This document shows positions 35,466 through 47,341 of a stretch of DNA of 64,000 nucleotides, piece after piece. The notes under the pieces were generated by a model that saw only the letters and a list, made by a program, of their open reading frames with translations, had not been told where the DNA came from and ran no database searches. The stretch's first letter is position 1. The number at the start of each line of letters is the position of its first letter. The stretch is from Pseudomonas sp. G2-4 (GTDB taxonomy: Bacteria > Pseudomonadota > Gammaproteobacteria > Pseudomonadales > Pseudomonadaceae), in contig NZ_CP125957.1 in assembly GCF_030064125.1 (NCBI RefSeq), positions 4,216,001-4,280,000 of the forward strand, in the 5' to 3' direction. Both the position numbers and the translations under genes were made by a program.

Positions 35466-37334
35466 ATGCGACTGGCATTTCCTTCACTGCTGTTCACTGC
35501 CGTGGCCCTGCTGACAGGCGCCGTTGGCGTGGATGCCGCACCGCAACATGCCCTGACCGTATACGGCGAACCGGCCAAGTACCCCGAGGGCTTCGGCCAT
35601 TTCGCCTACACCAACCCCCAGGCTCCCAAAGGCGGGACCATGCGCCGCTCGGCCATCGAGATCGGCCATTTCGACCATGTGCTGCCATACATCGACAAAG
35701 GCATCGGCGTCAGCCAGATCGACGGGATGTTGTATTCGCCACTGGCCCAGCGTTCGCTGGATGAACCCTATACCGTCTACGGCCTGGTGGCTGAGAAGAT
35801 GGAACGCGCCGACGACGGCCTGTCCCTGCGCTTCTACCTGAACCCCAAGGCCCGCTTTGCCGATGGCCAGCCCATTACCGCCGAGGACGTGCGCTACAGC
35901 TTCGAGCTGCTGATGACCCAGGGCAGCCTGCGCTATCGCTCCCAGTTCGCGGCCGTCAAAGGGGTCGAGGTGGAATCCGAGCGCACCGTCCGATTCGACT
36001 TCAAGAACAACGAAAACCGCACCCTGCCCCTGGACATCGCGACCCTGCCGGTCTTCCCCGAACACTGGTGGAAGACCCGCGACTTTGCCAGCGGGGGCGG
36101 CTACGAGGCACCACTGGGCAGCGGACCGTACCGGGTCGGCAAGGTCGATTCCGGGCGCAGCATTACCTTCAAACGCAATGCCGACTGGTGGGGCAAGGAT
36201 CTGCCGGTCAGCCGCGGGCTCTACAATTTCGACCATTTCAGCATCGAGTACTTTGGCGACACCGATGTGGCCCGCCAGGTGCTGCGCGGCGGTGCCTACG
36301 ATTACAACCGCGAATTCTCCGCCACCGGCTATTCCATCGGCTACGACAGCCCGGCGCTGCGCGACGGTCGCCTGCAAAAGGCTCACCTGGCCACCGAGGC
36401 GCCCCAGACCGCCCAGGGTTTCGTGTTCAACCTGCAAAAACCGCAGTTCCAGGATCGCCGGGTCCGCCAGGCGCTGGCCATGCTCTGGGATTTCGAATGG
36501 AGCAACCGCCAGATGATGCGCAACCTCTATGTGCGTCAGCAGAGTTTCTTTTCCAACACCGATCTCGCCGCCCGACAACTGCCCGATGCCGGCGAGCTGG
36601 CGATCCTCGAACCGTTGCGCGGACAAATACCCGACGAAGTCTTCACCCAGGTCTTCCAGGCCCCTAAGACCGACGGCAGCGGCGTGATTCGCGACAAGCA
36701 ATTGCAAGCCCTGGCGCTGCTGGAAGAAGCCGGCTGGAAACCCGAAGGCGACCGCCTGGTGAATGCCGAGGGCGAGCCACTGAGCTTCACCTTCCTGAAC
36801 ACCCAGAACGGTCTGGATCGCCTGTTGCTGCCCTACAAGCGCACCCTGGCGCAAATCGGCATCGACATGAGCATCCGGCGCATCGACGCGTCCCAATACG
36901 TCAATCGCCTGATGAGTCGCGACTACGACATGATCATCACCGGCTACCCCGTCAGCACTTCGCCAGGCATGGAACTCTACAATTACTTCGGCTCAGCGAC
37001 GGCCAACGACCCGGGCGCCAACAACTACATGGCCCTGCAGAACCCGGCGGTGGACGCCCTGATCGACGGGCTGGTCAAGGCCACGACCAAAACCGACATG
37101 CTCCGCCACGCCCACGCCCTGGATCGCGTGCTGCAATGGAATTACTACTGGATCCCCAACTATTACCCGCCGGGCAGCTCGACGGTGTGGTGGAATCGCT
37201 TCGGCATTCCGAAGGTACAAGCCAGCAATGACGAAGCCATCGAGAGCTGGTGGGAAGTGAGCACCACGCCGTTGACCAACGAGCAGATGACCGCCGAGCG
37301 CATCAAGCGCGGTACACCCGGAGGACCGCATTAA
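35466..37334 (+). CDS. yejA: Peptide ABC transporter substrate-binding protein (YejA-like)
   Basis: 622 aa from the ATG at 35466. A signal peptide (about 1-24, [17 protein letters not shown]) is followed by an SBP_bac_5 fold with [36 protein letters not shown] and [21 protein letters not shown]. YejA-type proteins bind oligopeptides and related compounds such as microcin C in other species. It overlaps yejB by 1 bp and begins a four-gene operon. Confidence 0.93.
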   Translation: MRLAFPSLLFTAVALLTGAVGVDAAPQHALTVYGEPAKYPEGFGHFAYTNPQAPKGGTMRRSAIEIGHFDHVLPYIDKGIGVSQIDGMLYSPLAQRSLDEPYTVYGLVAEKMERADDGLSLRFYLNPKARFADGQPITAEDVRYSFELLMTQGSLRYRSQFAAVKGVEVESERTVRFDFKNNENRTLPLDIATLPVFPEHWWKTRDFASGGGYEAPLGSGPYRVGKVDSGRSITFKRNADWWGKDLPVSRGLYNFDHFSIEYFGDTDVARQVLRGGAYDYNREFSATGYSIGYDSPALRDGRLQKAHLATEAPQTAQGFVFNLQKPQFQDRRVRQALAMLWDFEWSNRQMMRNLYVRQQSFFSNTDLAARQLPDAGELAILEPLRGQIPDEVFTQVFQAPKTDGSGVIRDKQLQALALLEEAGWKPEGDRLVNAEGEPLSFTFLNTQNGLDRLLLPYKRTLAQIGIDMSIRRIDASQYVNRLMSRDYDMIITGYPVSTSPGMELYNYFGSATANDPGANNYMALQNPAVDALIDGLVKATTKTDMLRHAHALDRVLQWNYYWIPNYYPPGSSTVWWNRFGIPKVQASNDEAIESWWEVSTTPLTNEQMTAERIKRGTPGGPH

Positions 37335-38392
37335 TGTGGGCTTATATCGCGCGGCGCCTGCTGCTGATCATTCCGACCTTGGTGATCATTCTGCTGGTGA
37401 ACTTCGTCATCGTGCAGGCCGCGCCAGGGGGGCCGGTGGAACAGGCCATCGCTCACCTGCAAGGCATCGGCGGCGCCAGCGTCGGCAGTTCGGGCAACAC
37501 CATGACTGGCAGTTCCCGGGCCAGTCGCGGTCTCGACCCACAGTTGATCAAGGACATCGAAAAACAATACGGCTTCGACAAACCGGCCCATGAACGCCTG
37601 TGGCTGATGCTCAGCAGCTACGCCCGCCTGGACTTCGGTAAAAGCTTCTTCCGCGGCGCCACGGTCACCGACCTGATCCTGGAAAAAATGCCGGTGACCA
37701 TTTCCCTCGGGCTCTGGGCAACACTGATCACCTACCTGGTGTCGATTCCCTTGGGGATCCGCAAGGCCGTGCGTCACGGTTCCGCGTTCGATGTGTGGAG
37801 CAGCACGGCGATCATCATTGGCTATGCCATGCCGGCGTTCCTTTTCGCGATGTTCCTGATCGTGGTGTTCGCTGGCGGCACGTCGTTGAACTGGTTTCCG
37901 GTGCGCGGGCTGGTGTCGGATAACTTCGAGTCGCTGTCGACCCTGGGCAAGATCGCCGATTACTTCTGGCACCTGGTGCTGCCGGTGACGTCCCTGGTGA
38001 TCGGCGGCTTCGCCACCCTGACGATCCTGACCAAGAACTCGTTCCTCAATGAAATCACCCGCCAGTACGTGGTCACGGCACGGGCCAAGGGCATGAGCGA
38101 ACGGCGGGTGCTGTATGGCCACGTGTTCCGCAACGCGATGCTGCTGGTGGTGTCCGGTATTCCACAGGCGTTCATCAGCGTGTTTTTTGCCGGCTCGCTG
38201 CTGATCGAGGTGATCTTTTCCCTCGATGGCCTGGGGCGTATGAGCTACGAGGCCGCCGTATCCCGGGACTATCCGGTGGTGTTCGGCTCGCTGTTCATCT
38301 TCACGTTGTTCGGCCTGCTCATCAAACTCATCGGCGACCTCTGCTACACCCTGGTGGACCCGCGCATCGACTTCGCCGCGAGGAATGCCTGA
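37334..38392 (+). CDS. yejB: Peptide ABC transporter permease (YejB-like)
   Basis: 352 aa. DppB/OppB-type inner-membrane permease with an N-terminal helix at [20 protein letters not shown] and the BPD_transp_1 domain. The EAA-like loop is [29 protein letters not shown]. The start overlaps the yejA stop (TAATG) and its own stop overlaps yejE (TGATG), so translation is coupled. Confidence 0.95.
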   Translation: MWAYIARRLLLIIPTLVIILLVNFVIVQAAPGGPVEQAIAHLQGIGGASVGSSGNTMTGSSRASRGLDPQLIKDIEKQYGFDKPAHERLWLMLSSYARLDFGKSFFRGATVTDLILEKMPVTISLGLWATLITYLVSIPLGIRKAVRHGSAFDVWSSTAIIIGYAMPAFLFAMFLIVVFAGGTSLNWFPVRGLVSDNFESLSTLGKIADYFWHLVLPVTSLVIGGFATLTILTKNSFLNEITRQYVVTARAKGMSERRVLYGHVFRNAMLLVVSGIPQAFISVFFAGSLLIEVIFSLDGLGRMSYEAAVSRDYPVVFGSLFIFTLFGLLIKLIGDLCYTLVDPRIDFAARNA

Positions 38393-39414
38393 TGTTCAAG
38401 TTTTCACCCTTGGGCCGCCGGCGCTTCGAGCGTTTCAAGAAAAACCGTCGCGGCTGGTGGTCGCTGTGGCTGTTCATCGGTTTGTTCATCCTGACCCTGG
38501 GCGGCGAACTGATCGCCAATGACAAGCCGCTGGTGGTGAGCTACCAGGGCTCGCTGTATTTCCCCGTATTCAAGCGCCACACCGAGCAGGAGTTTGGCGG
38601 GCAGTTGCCGTTCCAGGCCGATTACCGCAGCAGCTATGTGCAGAACCTGATCCACAAGGACGGCGGCTGGCTGTTGTTCCCACCGATCCCGTTCAGCGAC
38701 GACACGCCCAACTATGACCTCAGCCAGCCGGCCCCGAGCCCGCCCTCATCGGTGAACTGGCTGGGCACCGATGACCAGTCCCGGGATGTGCTGGCCCGGG
38801 TGATTTTCGGGGCGCGAGTATCGATCCTGTTCGCCCTGGCCCTGACCGCCATCAGCGCGCTGATCGGCATTGCCGCCGGTGCGTTGCAAGGTTATTACGG
38901 CGGCTGGGTGGACTTGCTGGGGCAGCGCTTGCTGGAAGTCTGGTCCGGACTGCCAGTGCTCTATCTGTTGATCATTTTGTCCGGCTTCGTGGAACCGAAT
39001 TTCTGGTGGCTGCTGGGGATCATGGCGCTGTTTTCCTGGCTGGCCCTGGTAGACGTGGTACGGGCCGAGTTCCTGCGCGGGCGCAACCTCGAATACGTGA
39101 AAGCCGCCAGGGCCCTGGGGCTCAGCGACCGCAAGGTGATCGTCCGGCACATCCTGCCCAATGCGATGAACGCCACCCTGAGTTACCTGCCTTTCATTCT
39201 CACCGGGGCAATCTCGACACTCACGGCCCTGGACTTCCTCGGGTTCGGCATGCCGGCCGGTAGCGCGTCGCTGGGCGAGTTGATCGGCCAGGGCAAACAG
39301 AACCTGCAAGCGCCATGGCTCGGGCTGACGGCGTTCTTCACCCTGGCGCTGATTCTTTCCCTGTTGGTATTTATCGGCGAGGCGTTGCGAGACGCGTTCG
39401 ATCCACGCTCTTGA
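38392..39414 (+). CDS. yejE: Peptide ABC transporter permease (YejE-like)
   Basis: 340 aa. The OppC-type permease partner has a long periplasmic loop after the first helix, WLGTDDQSRDVLARVIFGARVS, and the cytoplasmic EAA segment YVKAARALGLSDRKVIVRHI. It forms the membrane channel with YejB. Confidence 0.95.
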   Translation: MFKFSPLGRRRFERFKKNRRGWWSLWLFIGLFILTLGGELIANDKPLVVSYQGSLYFPVFKRHTEQEFGGQLPFQADYRSSYVQNLIHKDGGWLLFPPIPFSDDTPNYDLSQPAPSPPSSVNWLGTDDQSRDVLARVIFGARVSILFALALTAISALIGIAAGALQGYYGGWVDLLGQRLLEVWSGLPVLYLLIILSGFVEPNFWWLLGIMALFSWLALVDVVRAEFLRGRNLEYVKAARALGLSDRKVIVRHILPNAMNATLSYLPFILTGAISTLTALDFLGFGMPAGSASLGELIGQGKQNLQAPWLGLTAFFTLALILSLLVFIGEALRDAFDPRS

Positions 39415-39440
39415 AAACAGCCATGAAGCGGAACCTTGAG

Positions 39441-41021
39441 ATGAGCGACAACCTGATCGAAATCCGCGACCTGAACGTGGCCTTCAACGACCAAACCGTG
39501 GTGCGCAACCTGTGCCTGGACATCCGCCCCGGCGAGTGCCTGGCGCTGGTGGGCGAGTCGGGCTCGGGCAAGTCGGTGACCGCCCATTCGATCCTGCAAT
39601 TGCTGCCCGAGAACGAAGCCCGCACCACCGGCAGCGTTCGTTATCGTGGTCAGGAATTGGTGGGGGCCGACGCCCAGACCCTGCGGGAGCTGCGCGGTAA
39701 CCGGATCGCGATGATTTTCCAGGAGCCGATGACGTCGCTGAACCCGCTGCACAGCGTCGAAAAGCAGATCGGTGAAACCCTGATGCTGCACAAGGGCCTG
39801 GGTGGTAAAGCGGCGCGCCAACGCATCCTGGAACTGCTGGCCTTGGTGGGCATCCAGAAACCCACCGAACGCCTCAAGGCCTACCCTCATCAACTGTCGG
39901 GCGGCCAGCGGCAACGGGTGATGATTGCCATGGCCCTGGCCTGCGAGCCGGAACTGTTGATTGCCGACGAGCCGACCACCGCGCTGGACGTAACCGTGCA
40001 GCGCAAGATTCTGTTGCTGCTCAAATCCCTGCAACAACGGCTCGGCATGTCATTGCTGTTGATCAGCCACGACCTCAATCTGGTGCGCAGCATCGCTCAA
40101 CGGGTCTGTGTGATGAAGGCCGGGGAAATCGTCGAACAGGCGCCGTGCGAAGCCCTCTTCAGCGCGCCGAAACACCCCTACAGCTGCGAGCTGCTGCATG
40201 CCGAACCGGAAGGCGAGGCCCTGCCCCGGGACGACCGCGAGGACGTGTTGCAGGTACAAGACCTGCGCGTGAGTTTCCCCCTGGGCGGCGGTCTGTTTCG
40301 GCGCAAGGAATACCTGCACGCCGTGGACGGCATCAGCCTGAGCATCCAGCGCGGCAAGACACTGGGCATCGTCGGCGAATCCGGCTCCGGCAAGTCCACG
40401 CTGGGCCAGGCGATCCTGCGGCTGATCGAGTCCGAAGGCAGCATTCGTTTCCAGGGCCAGGCCCTCGATCATCTGTCGCAGAAAGCGCTGCGGCCATGGC
40501 GCAAGCAGATGCAGGTGGTGTTCCAGGACCCGTTCGGCAGCCTCAGCCCGCGGATGTCGGTGCAGCAGATCATCAGCGAAGGCCTTGAGGTGCACAGCCC
40601 GTCCAGTGCCGAGCAGTGCGAAGCCCAGGTGATCCAGGCCCTCAAGGAAGTCGGCCTCGACCCGCAGACCCGCCATCGCTACCCCCACGAATTCTCCGGT
40701 GGCCAGCGCCAACGCATCGCCATTGCCCGGGCGTTAGTGCTCAAGCCGGCGTTGATTTTGTTGGATGAACCCACATCGGCCCTGGACCGCACGGTGCAAA
40801 AGCAAGTGGTCGCCCTGCTCCGTCAGCTCCAGGAAAAGTACGGCTTGACCTACCTGTTCATCAGCCATGACCTGGCAGTGATTCGCGCCCTGGCCCACGA
40901 CATGATCGTGATCAAGGACGGCAAAGTGGTCGAGCAAGGCGCCAGCCATGACGTGTTCGACTCACCCCAGCATCCCTATACCAAGGAGTTGTTGGCGGCG
41001 GCGCATCCGGGGTGGGCATAA
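39441..41021 (+). CDS. yejF: Peptide ABC transporter ATPase with two nucleotide-binding domains (YejF-like)
   Basis: 526 aa from the ATG at 39441 ([11 protein letters not shown], preceded by TTGAG); an ATG at 39423 is an alternative. Two complete ABC domains lie in tandem. Walker A motifs are [10 protein letters not shown] and [10 protein letters not shown], signature motifs are LSGGQRQR and FSGGQRQR, and Walker B regions are LLIADEPT and LILLDEPTS. It powers YejABE. A class 1 REP pair follows the gene. Confidence 0.95.
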   Translation: MSDNLIEIRDLNVAFNDQTVVRNLCLDIRPGECLALVGESGSGKSVTAHSILQLLPENEARTTGSVRYRGQELVGADAQTLRELRGNRIAMIFQEPMTSLNPLHSVEKQIGETLMLHKGLGGKAARQRILELLALVGIQKPTERLKAYPHQLSGGQRQRVMIAMALACEPELLIADEPTTALDVTVQRKILLLLKSLQQRLGMSLLLISHDLNLVRSIAQRVCVMKAGEIVEQAPCEALFSAPKHPYSCELLHAEPEGEALPRDDREDVLQVQDLRVSFPLGGGLFRRKEYLHAVDGISLSIQRGKTLGIVGESGSGKSTLGQAILRLIESEGSIRFQGQALDHLSQKALRPWRKQMQVVFQDPFGSLSPRMSVQQIISEGLEVHSPSSAEQCEAQVIQALKEVGLDPQTRHRYPHEFSGGQRQRIAIARALVLKPALILLDEPTSALDRTVQKQVVALLRQLQEKYGLTYLFISHDLAVIRALAHDMIVIKDGKVVEQGASHDVFDSPQHPYTKELLAAAHPGWA

Positions 41022-41052
41022 TGCGGCGCATGACCTGGCTCCGTATCGCGCC

Positions 41053-41129
41053 CATCGCGAGCAAGCTCGCTCCCACAGAGGGCTGCGTCGCGCCGAAGAT
41101 CGAGTGTGGGAGCGAGCTTGCTCGCGATG
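41053..41129. repeat. REP pair (class 1)
   Basis: ATCGCGAGCAAGCTCGCTCCCAC and its inverted copy flank a 30-base spacer between yejF and the sigma-54 activator gene. Confidence 0.9.
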
Positions 41130-41165
41130 ACGGCCTGACAGGCACTACCTAATCCGGATCCGACC

Positions 41166-42581
41166 ATGAACCCCACCGAAAGCCTCAAGGATTACAAGCG
41201 CGTGCGCACGCTGGCGATCCGTTCGTTGTTCGAGATCATCGAGCAGTCCAGCGAAGGCACGGTGATTGTCGACCGCGATGCGAATATCGTCTGGATGAAC
41301 GAACGCTATGCCCGGCGCTTCGGCCTGAACTCGGCGCAGGAAGCCATCGGCCGGGCGTGCGAGAGCGTGATCCCAGGCAGCCTGTTGCGGGAAGTGGTGC
41401 GCACCGGGCGACCGATCCTGCTGGACATGCAGGACACGCCCAAGGAACCGCTGGTGGTGATGCGCCTGCCGATCCATGACAGCGCGGGCGCGGTGATCGG
41501 CGCCATCGGTTTTGCCTTGTTCGATGAATTGCGCAGCCTGTCGCCAATGCTCAAGCGCTACCTGAGCATGCAGGAAGAACTGGCCTCCACTCGCTCGTTG
41601 TTGCGGGCGCGGCAAACCAAATACAACTTCGCTCATTTCATTGGCACCAGCAGCGCCGGGCTGGAGGTCAAGCGGCGTGCCCGGCGCAGCGCCAGCGCCG
41701 ATTCGCCAGTGTTGTTGCTCGGCGAAACCGGCACTGGAAAGGAGCTGCTGGCTCAGGCCATCCACAGCGCTTCGCCGCGGGCGCACAAGGCGTTCGTCAG
41801 CATCAACAGCGCGGCGATTCCTGAATCGCTGCTGGAAGCCGAGTTCTTCGGTACCGCTCCAGGGGCCTTCACCGGTGCCGACCGCAAGGGCCGCGCCGGC
41901 AAGCTGCAGATTGCCCAGGGCGGCACGCTGTTCCTCGATGAGATCGGCGACATGCCGTTGCCGCTGCAAAGCAAACTGCTGCGGGTGCTCCAGGAAAAGG
42001 AATACGAACCGGTGGGTTCCAACGAGGTGCTGCAAAGCGATGTGCGAGTGATCGCCGCCACGTCCATGGATTTAGAAGCGGCCATCAAGCGCGGGGAGTT
42101 TCGCGCCGACTTGTATTACCGCCTCAACGTGCTGCCGATCCAGGTCCCACCGCTGCGCGAACGCCTGGATGACTTGCCGGCCCTGAGTGAGGCGATCCTC
42201 GAAGAACTGCGCAGCCAGCATGAACTGAACCGCGAAGCCCTCGACCTGTTGGGACAACACGCCTGGCCGGGCAACATTCGCGAGCTGCGCAACGTGCTGG
42301 AACGGGCCGCGCTGCTCAGTGACGACCTGGTACTGACAGCGGCGGACATCCGCGCGGCCATCGGCACATTCACACCAGTCACCCGCACGGCGAGCCCGAG
42401 CCTTGAGCCGCTGCCCCATGAAACCTTTAGCCAGGCCCGGGCGCGATTCGACCGGCACCTGATCGAAACCACCCTCGCGCAATGCGGGGGCAAGGTGGTC
42501 GAGGCGGCTGAGCGGTTGGGGCTGGGGAGGTCGACGCTGTACAAGAAGATGGTGGCGTTGGGGATTGTAGAGTCTCATTAA
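41166..42581 (+). CDS. Sigma-54-dependent activator of 3-hydroxybutyrate utilisation (HbcR-like)
   Basis: 471 aa. An N-terminal PAS-type sensor domain (about 15-125, SLFEIIEQSSEGTVIVDRDANIVWMN) is followed by an AAA+ domain with Walker A GETGTGKE, the sigma-54 contact loop GAFTGA and Walker B GGTLFLDEIGDM. A Fis-type helix-turn-helix ends the protein (VVEAAERLGLGRSTLYKKM). It lies directly upstream of a GntP permease gene preceded by a -24/-12 promoter, so it should activate that gene and bdhA in response to hydroxybutyrate or a related cue. The gene order resembles the P. aeruginosa locus with bdhA and gntP. Confidence 0.92.
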   Translation: MNPTESLKDYKRVRTLAIRSLFEIIEQSSEGTVIVDRDANIVWMNERYARRFGLNSAQEAIGRACESVIPGSLLREVVRTGRPILLDMQDTPKEPLVVMRLPIHDSAGAVIGAIGFALFDELRSLSPMLKRYLSMQEELASTRSLLRARQTKYNFAHFIGTSSAGLEVKRRARRSASADSPVLLLGETGTGKELLAQAIHSASPRAHKAFVSINSAAIPESLLEAEFFGTAPGAFTGADRKGRAGKLQIAQGGTLFLDEIGDMPLPLQSKLLRVLQEKEYEPVGSNEVLQSDVRVIAATSMDLEAAIKRGEFRADLYYRLNVLPIQVPPLRERLDDLPALSEAILEELRSQHELNREALDLLGQHAWPGNIRELRNVLERAALLSDDLVLTAADIRAAIGTFTPVTRTASPSLEPLPHETFSQARARFDRHLIETTLAQCGGKVVEAAERLGLGRSTLYKKMVALGIVESH

Positions 42582-42632
42582 GGAGACTTGTATCTCCAGA
42601 TATAGACAATCCCTTTCAGAGCGCTTTGCGCT

Positions 42633-42717
42633 CATCGCGAGCAAGCTCGCTCCCACAGTGGACGGCGTCATCCCTATAAACACGGTCGACCTGTGGGAGC
42701 GAGCTTGCTCGCGATGA
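42633..42717. repeat. REP pair (class 1)
   Basis: CATCGCGAGCAAGCTCGCTCCCAC and its inverted copy around a 38-base spacer, between the activator gene and the sigma-54 promoter. Confidence 0.9.
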
Positions 42718-42815
42718 GGCCAGCACAGCCCACAAAAATCTCAAAACAGAGACAAAATTCCAAACCCCTTCGGCGAAACTCAATAATTTCCTTATATTTC
42801 ATAAAGTTACCAAAC

Positions 42816-42831
42816 TGGCACAAAACTCGCT
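42816..42831 (+). promoter_or_regulatory. Sigma-54 (-24/-12) promoter of gntP-bdhA
   Basis: TGGCACAAAACTCGCT has the invariant GG at 42817-42818 and GC at 42829-42830, exactly 10 bases apart. It lies 52 bp before the permease start and downstream of a sigma-54 activator gene. The -24 half is a full consensus and the -12 half is slightly weak. Confidence 0.85.
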
Positions 42832-42882
42832 AAAGCCTCTCCCACCGCTTCACCACAACAATAACAATCCAGGAGACACACC

Positions 42883-44274
42883 ATGAGTGTGATCATTGCC
42901 TTGGCAGCCCTCACGCTGCTGATGGTCGCCGCCTACCGTGGCTACAGCGTTATCCTCTTTGCCCCCATCGCCGCCCTCGGCGCCGTCCTGCTCACCGACC
43001 CTTCCGCCGTCGCCCCTGCGTTCACCGGGGTGTTCATGGAGAAAATGGTCGGTTTCATCAAACTGTATTTCCCGGTGTTCCTGCTCGGCGCGGTGTTCGG
43101 CAAGCTGATCGAGCTGTCGGGCTTCTCCCGCTCCATCGTCGCGGCGGCGATTCGTCTGCTGGGTACGCGCCAGGCCATGCTGGTGATCGTGCTGGTCTGC
43201 GCCCTGTTGACCTACGGCGGCGTGTCGTTGTTTGTGGTGGTGTTCGCGGTCTACCCGTTTGCCGCCGAGATGTTCCGCCAGAGCAACATCCCCAAGCGCC
43301 TTATCCCGGCCACCATCGCCCTGGGTGCGTTCTCGTTCACCATGGACGCCCTGCCCGGCACGCCGCAGATCCAGAACATCATCCCCAGCACCTTCTTCAA
43401 CACCACCGCCTGGGCCGCGCCGTGGCTGGGCGTGATCGGTACGATCTTTGTGTTCAGCCTCGGCATGCTGTTCCTGCAACGCCAGCGCAACAAGGCCCTG
43501 CGCGTGGGTGAAGGCTACGGTACCGAACTGCGCAACGAACCGGAAACCGCCGAAGACATCAAGCTGCCCAACCCCTGGATCGCTGTTTCGCCGCTGCTGG
43601 CCGTGGGGATCATGAACCTGCTGTTCACCCAGTGGATCCCCCAGTGGTATGGCAAGACCCACAGCCTGGCACTGCCGGGCATGGCGACACCGGTGACCAG
43701 TGACATCGCCAAGCTCACCGCGATCTGGGCCGTGCAGGCGGCGTTGCTGGTGGGCATCATCATGGTCCTGCTGTTCGGCTTCCGGGCCATTCGCAGCAAA
43801 TTGGCCGAAGGCAGCAAGAGCGCGGTGGGTGGTGCATTGCTGGCAGCGATGAACACCGCTTCGGAATACGGTTTCGGCGCAGTGATCGCCTCGTTGCCGG
43901 GCTTCCTGGTACTGGCCGACTGGCTCAAGAACATTCCCAACCCACTGGTCAACGAAGCCGTGACCGTCACGCTGCTGGCGGGCATCACCGGCTCTGCGTC
44001 GGGTGGCATGAGCATCGCCCTGGCGGCAATGTCGGAAAGCTTCATCAGCGCCGCCAACGCCGCCAACATTCCCCTGGAAGTGCTGCACCGGGTAGCCGCC
44101 ATGGCCAGCGGCGGCATGGACACCCTGCCCCACAACGGCGCGGTGATCACCCTGCTGGCCGTCACCGGGCTGACCCACCGGGAAGCCTACAAAGACATTT
44201 TCTGCATTACGCTGATCAAGACCCTCGCGGTGTTCTTCGTGATCGGTGTGTTCTACGCCACTGGCATTGTGTGA
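42883..44274 (+). CDS. GntP-family permease, probable 3-hydroxybutyrate importer
   Basis: 463 aa, highly hydrophobic with the GntP/GntT layout: N-terminal helices, a long loop near QRNKALRVGEGYGTEL, and DTLPHNGAVITLL near the end. Members carry gluconate or short hydroxy-acids. Its place before bdhA in a sigma-54 unit points to D-3-hydroxybutyrate. Confidence 0.9.
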   Translation: MSVIIALAALTLLMVAAYRGYSVILFAPIAALGAVLLTDPSAVAPAFTGVFMEKMVGFIKLYFPVFLLGAVFGKLIELSGFSRSIVAAAIRLLGTRQAMLVIVLVCALLTYGGVSLFVVVFAVYPFAAEMFRQSNIPKRLIPATIALGAFSFTMDALPGTPQIQNIIPSTFFNTTAWAAPWLGVIGTIFVFSLGMLFLQRQRNKALRVGEGYGTELRNEPETAEDIKLPNPWIAVSPLLAVGIMNLLFTQWIPQWYGKTHSLALPGMATPVTSDIAKLTAIWAVQAALLVGIIMVLLFGFRAIRSKLAEGSKSAVGGALLAAMNTASEYGFGAVIASLPGFLVLADWLKNIPNPLVNEAVTVTLLAGITGSASGGMSIALAAMSESFISAANAANIPLEVLHRVAAMASGGMDTLPHNGAVITLLAVTGLTHREAYKDIFCITLIKTLAVFFVIGVFYATGIV

Positions 44275-44281
44275 GGTTCCT

Positions 44282-45058
44282 ATGACATCCCCTCTTTCGG
44301 GCAAGACCGCCCTGGTCACCGGCTCTACCAGCGGCATCGGCCTGGGCATCGCCCTGAGCCTGGCCAAGGCCGGCGCCAGTTTGATCCTCAATGGTTTTGG
44401 CGATGCCTCGGCGGTGATCGCCGAGGTGAAACAGTTTGGCGGCAAGGTCGGCCATCATCCCGCCGATGTCAGCGACCCGGCGCAGATCGCCGACATGCTC
44501 GCCTACGCCGAGCGCGAGTTCGGCGGCGTGGACATCCTGGTGAACAACGCCGGGATCCAGCACGTGGCCGCCGTGGAAGATTTCCCCGTGGAGCGCTGGG
44601 ACTCGATCATCGCCATCAACCTGTCCTCGGTGTTCCACGCCACCCGCCTGAGCCTGCCGGGCATGCGCGCCAAGGGCTGGGGGCGGATCATCAACGTCGC
44701 CTCGGTGCATGGCCAGGTCGGCTCGGTGGGCAAGGCGGCGTATGTCGCGGCCAAGCACGGGGTGATCGGCCTGACCAAAGTGGTCGGCCTGGAAACCGCC
44801 ACCAGCAATGTGACGTGCAATGCCATCTGCCCCGGCTGGGTGCTGACGCCACTGGTGCAAAAGCAGATCGACGACCGCATTGCCGCAGGCGTCGACCCGC
44901 AACAGGCGCAGCATGATCTGCTGGCGGAGAAACAGCCATCCCTGGCGTTCGTCACCCCTCCGCAACTGGGGGAACTGGTGCTGTTCCTGTGCAGCGAAGC
45001 CGGTAGCCAGGTGCGGGGCGCGGCGTGGAATATTGATGGTGGGTGGTTGGCTCAATAA
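44282..45058 (+). CDS. bdhA: D-3-hydroxybutyrate dehydrogenase
   Basis: 258 aa from the ATG at 44282. A short-chain dehydrogenase with the NAD-binding TGSTSGIGLGIA, NNAGIQHVA, catalytic Ser in NVASVHGQ and YVAAKHG (Tyr/Lys). The late WVLTPLVQKQID and QPSLAFVTPPQLGELVLFL are characteristic of 3-hydroxybutyrate dehydrogenases. It oxidises 3-hydroxybutyrate to acetoacetate. It starts 7 bp after the permease stop. Confidence 0.95.
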   Translation: MTSPLSGKTALVTGSTSGIGLGIALSLAKAGASLILNGFGDASAVIAEVKQFGGKVGHHPADVSDPAQIADMLAYAEREFGGVDILVNNAGIQHVAAVEDFPVERWDSIIAINLSSVFHATRLSLPGMRAKGWGRIINVASVHGQVGSVGKAAYVAAKHGVIGLTKVVGLETATSNVTCNAICPGWVLTPLVQKQIDDRIAAGVDPQQAQHDLLAEKQPSLAFVTPPQLGELVLFLCSEAGSQVRGAAWNIDGGWLAQ

Positions 45059-45088
45059 CACCACAACCCTCTGGCGAACATGCTGTTT

Positions 45089-45177
45089 GTGGCGAGGGAG
45101 CTTGCTCCCGCTGGACTGCGCAGCAGGCCCAATAGGCGGCCGCTGCGCAGCCGAGCGGGAGCAAGCTCCCTCGCCAC
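45089..45177. repeat. REP pair (class 2)
   Basis: Inverted GTGGCGAGGGAGCTTGCTCC elements flank a GC-rich spacer between bdhA and the acetoacetate-CoA ligase gene. Confidence 0.9.
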
Positions 45178-45234
45178 GAAAAGCACCTTGTGCTGCAATG
45201 TTTGTAAGCCCCATAAAAAACAAGAGGCCTTCCC

Positions 45235-47190
<1,956 letters not shown>

Positions 47191-47220
47191 CGTTGGCTAT
47201 CTGTTGCCCATGAGGGCCTC

Positions 47221-47313
47221 TTCGCGAGCAAGCTCGCTCCCACAAGGGGTCAGCGGTGAACATAAAAATCGCAGTCACCCGAGAACCCTGTGGGAGCGAG
47301 CTTGCTCGCGATG
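47221..47313. repeat. REP pair (class 1)
   Basis: TTCGCGAGCAAGCTCGCTCCCAC and inverted TGTGGGAGCGAGCTTGCTCG around a 45-base spacer, at the convergent junction of the ligase gene and pilU. Confidence 0.9.
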
Positions 47314-47341
47314 AACGATAACGCGGTCTAACGTTGAAGAA

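Noticed and set aside
42850..44445. 531-codon open frame antisense to the GntP permease gene
   Set aside because: Same reason: it is the complement of a clear membrane transporter and its composition is unlike a protein.
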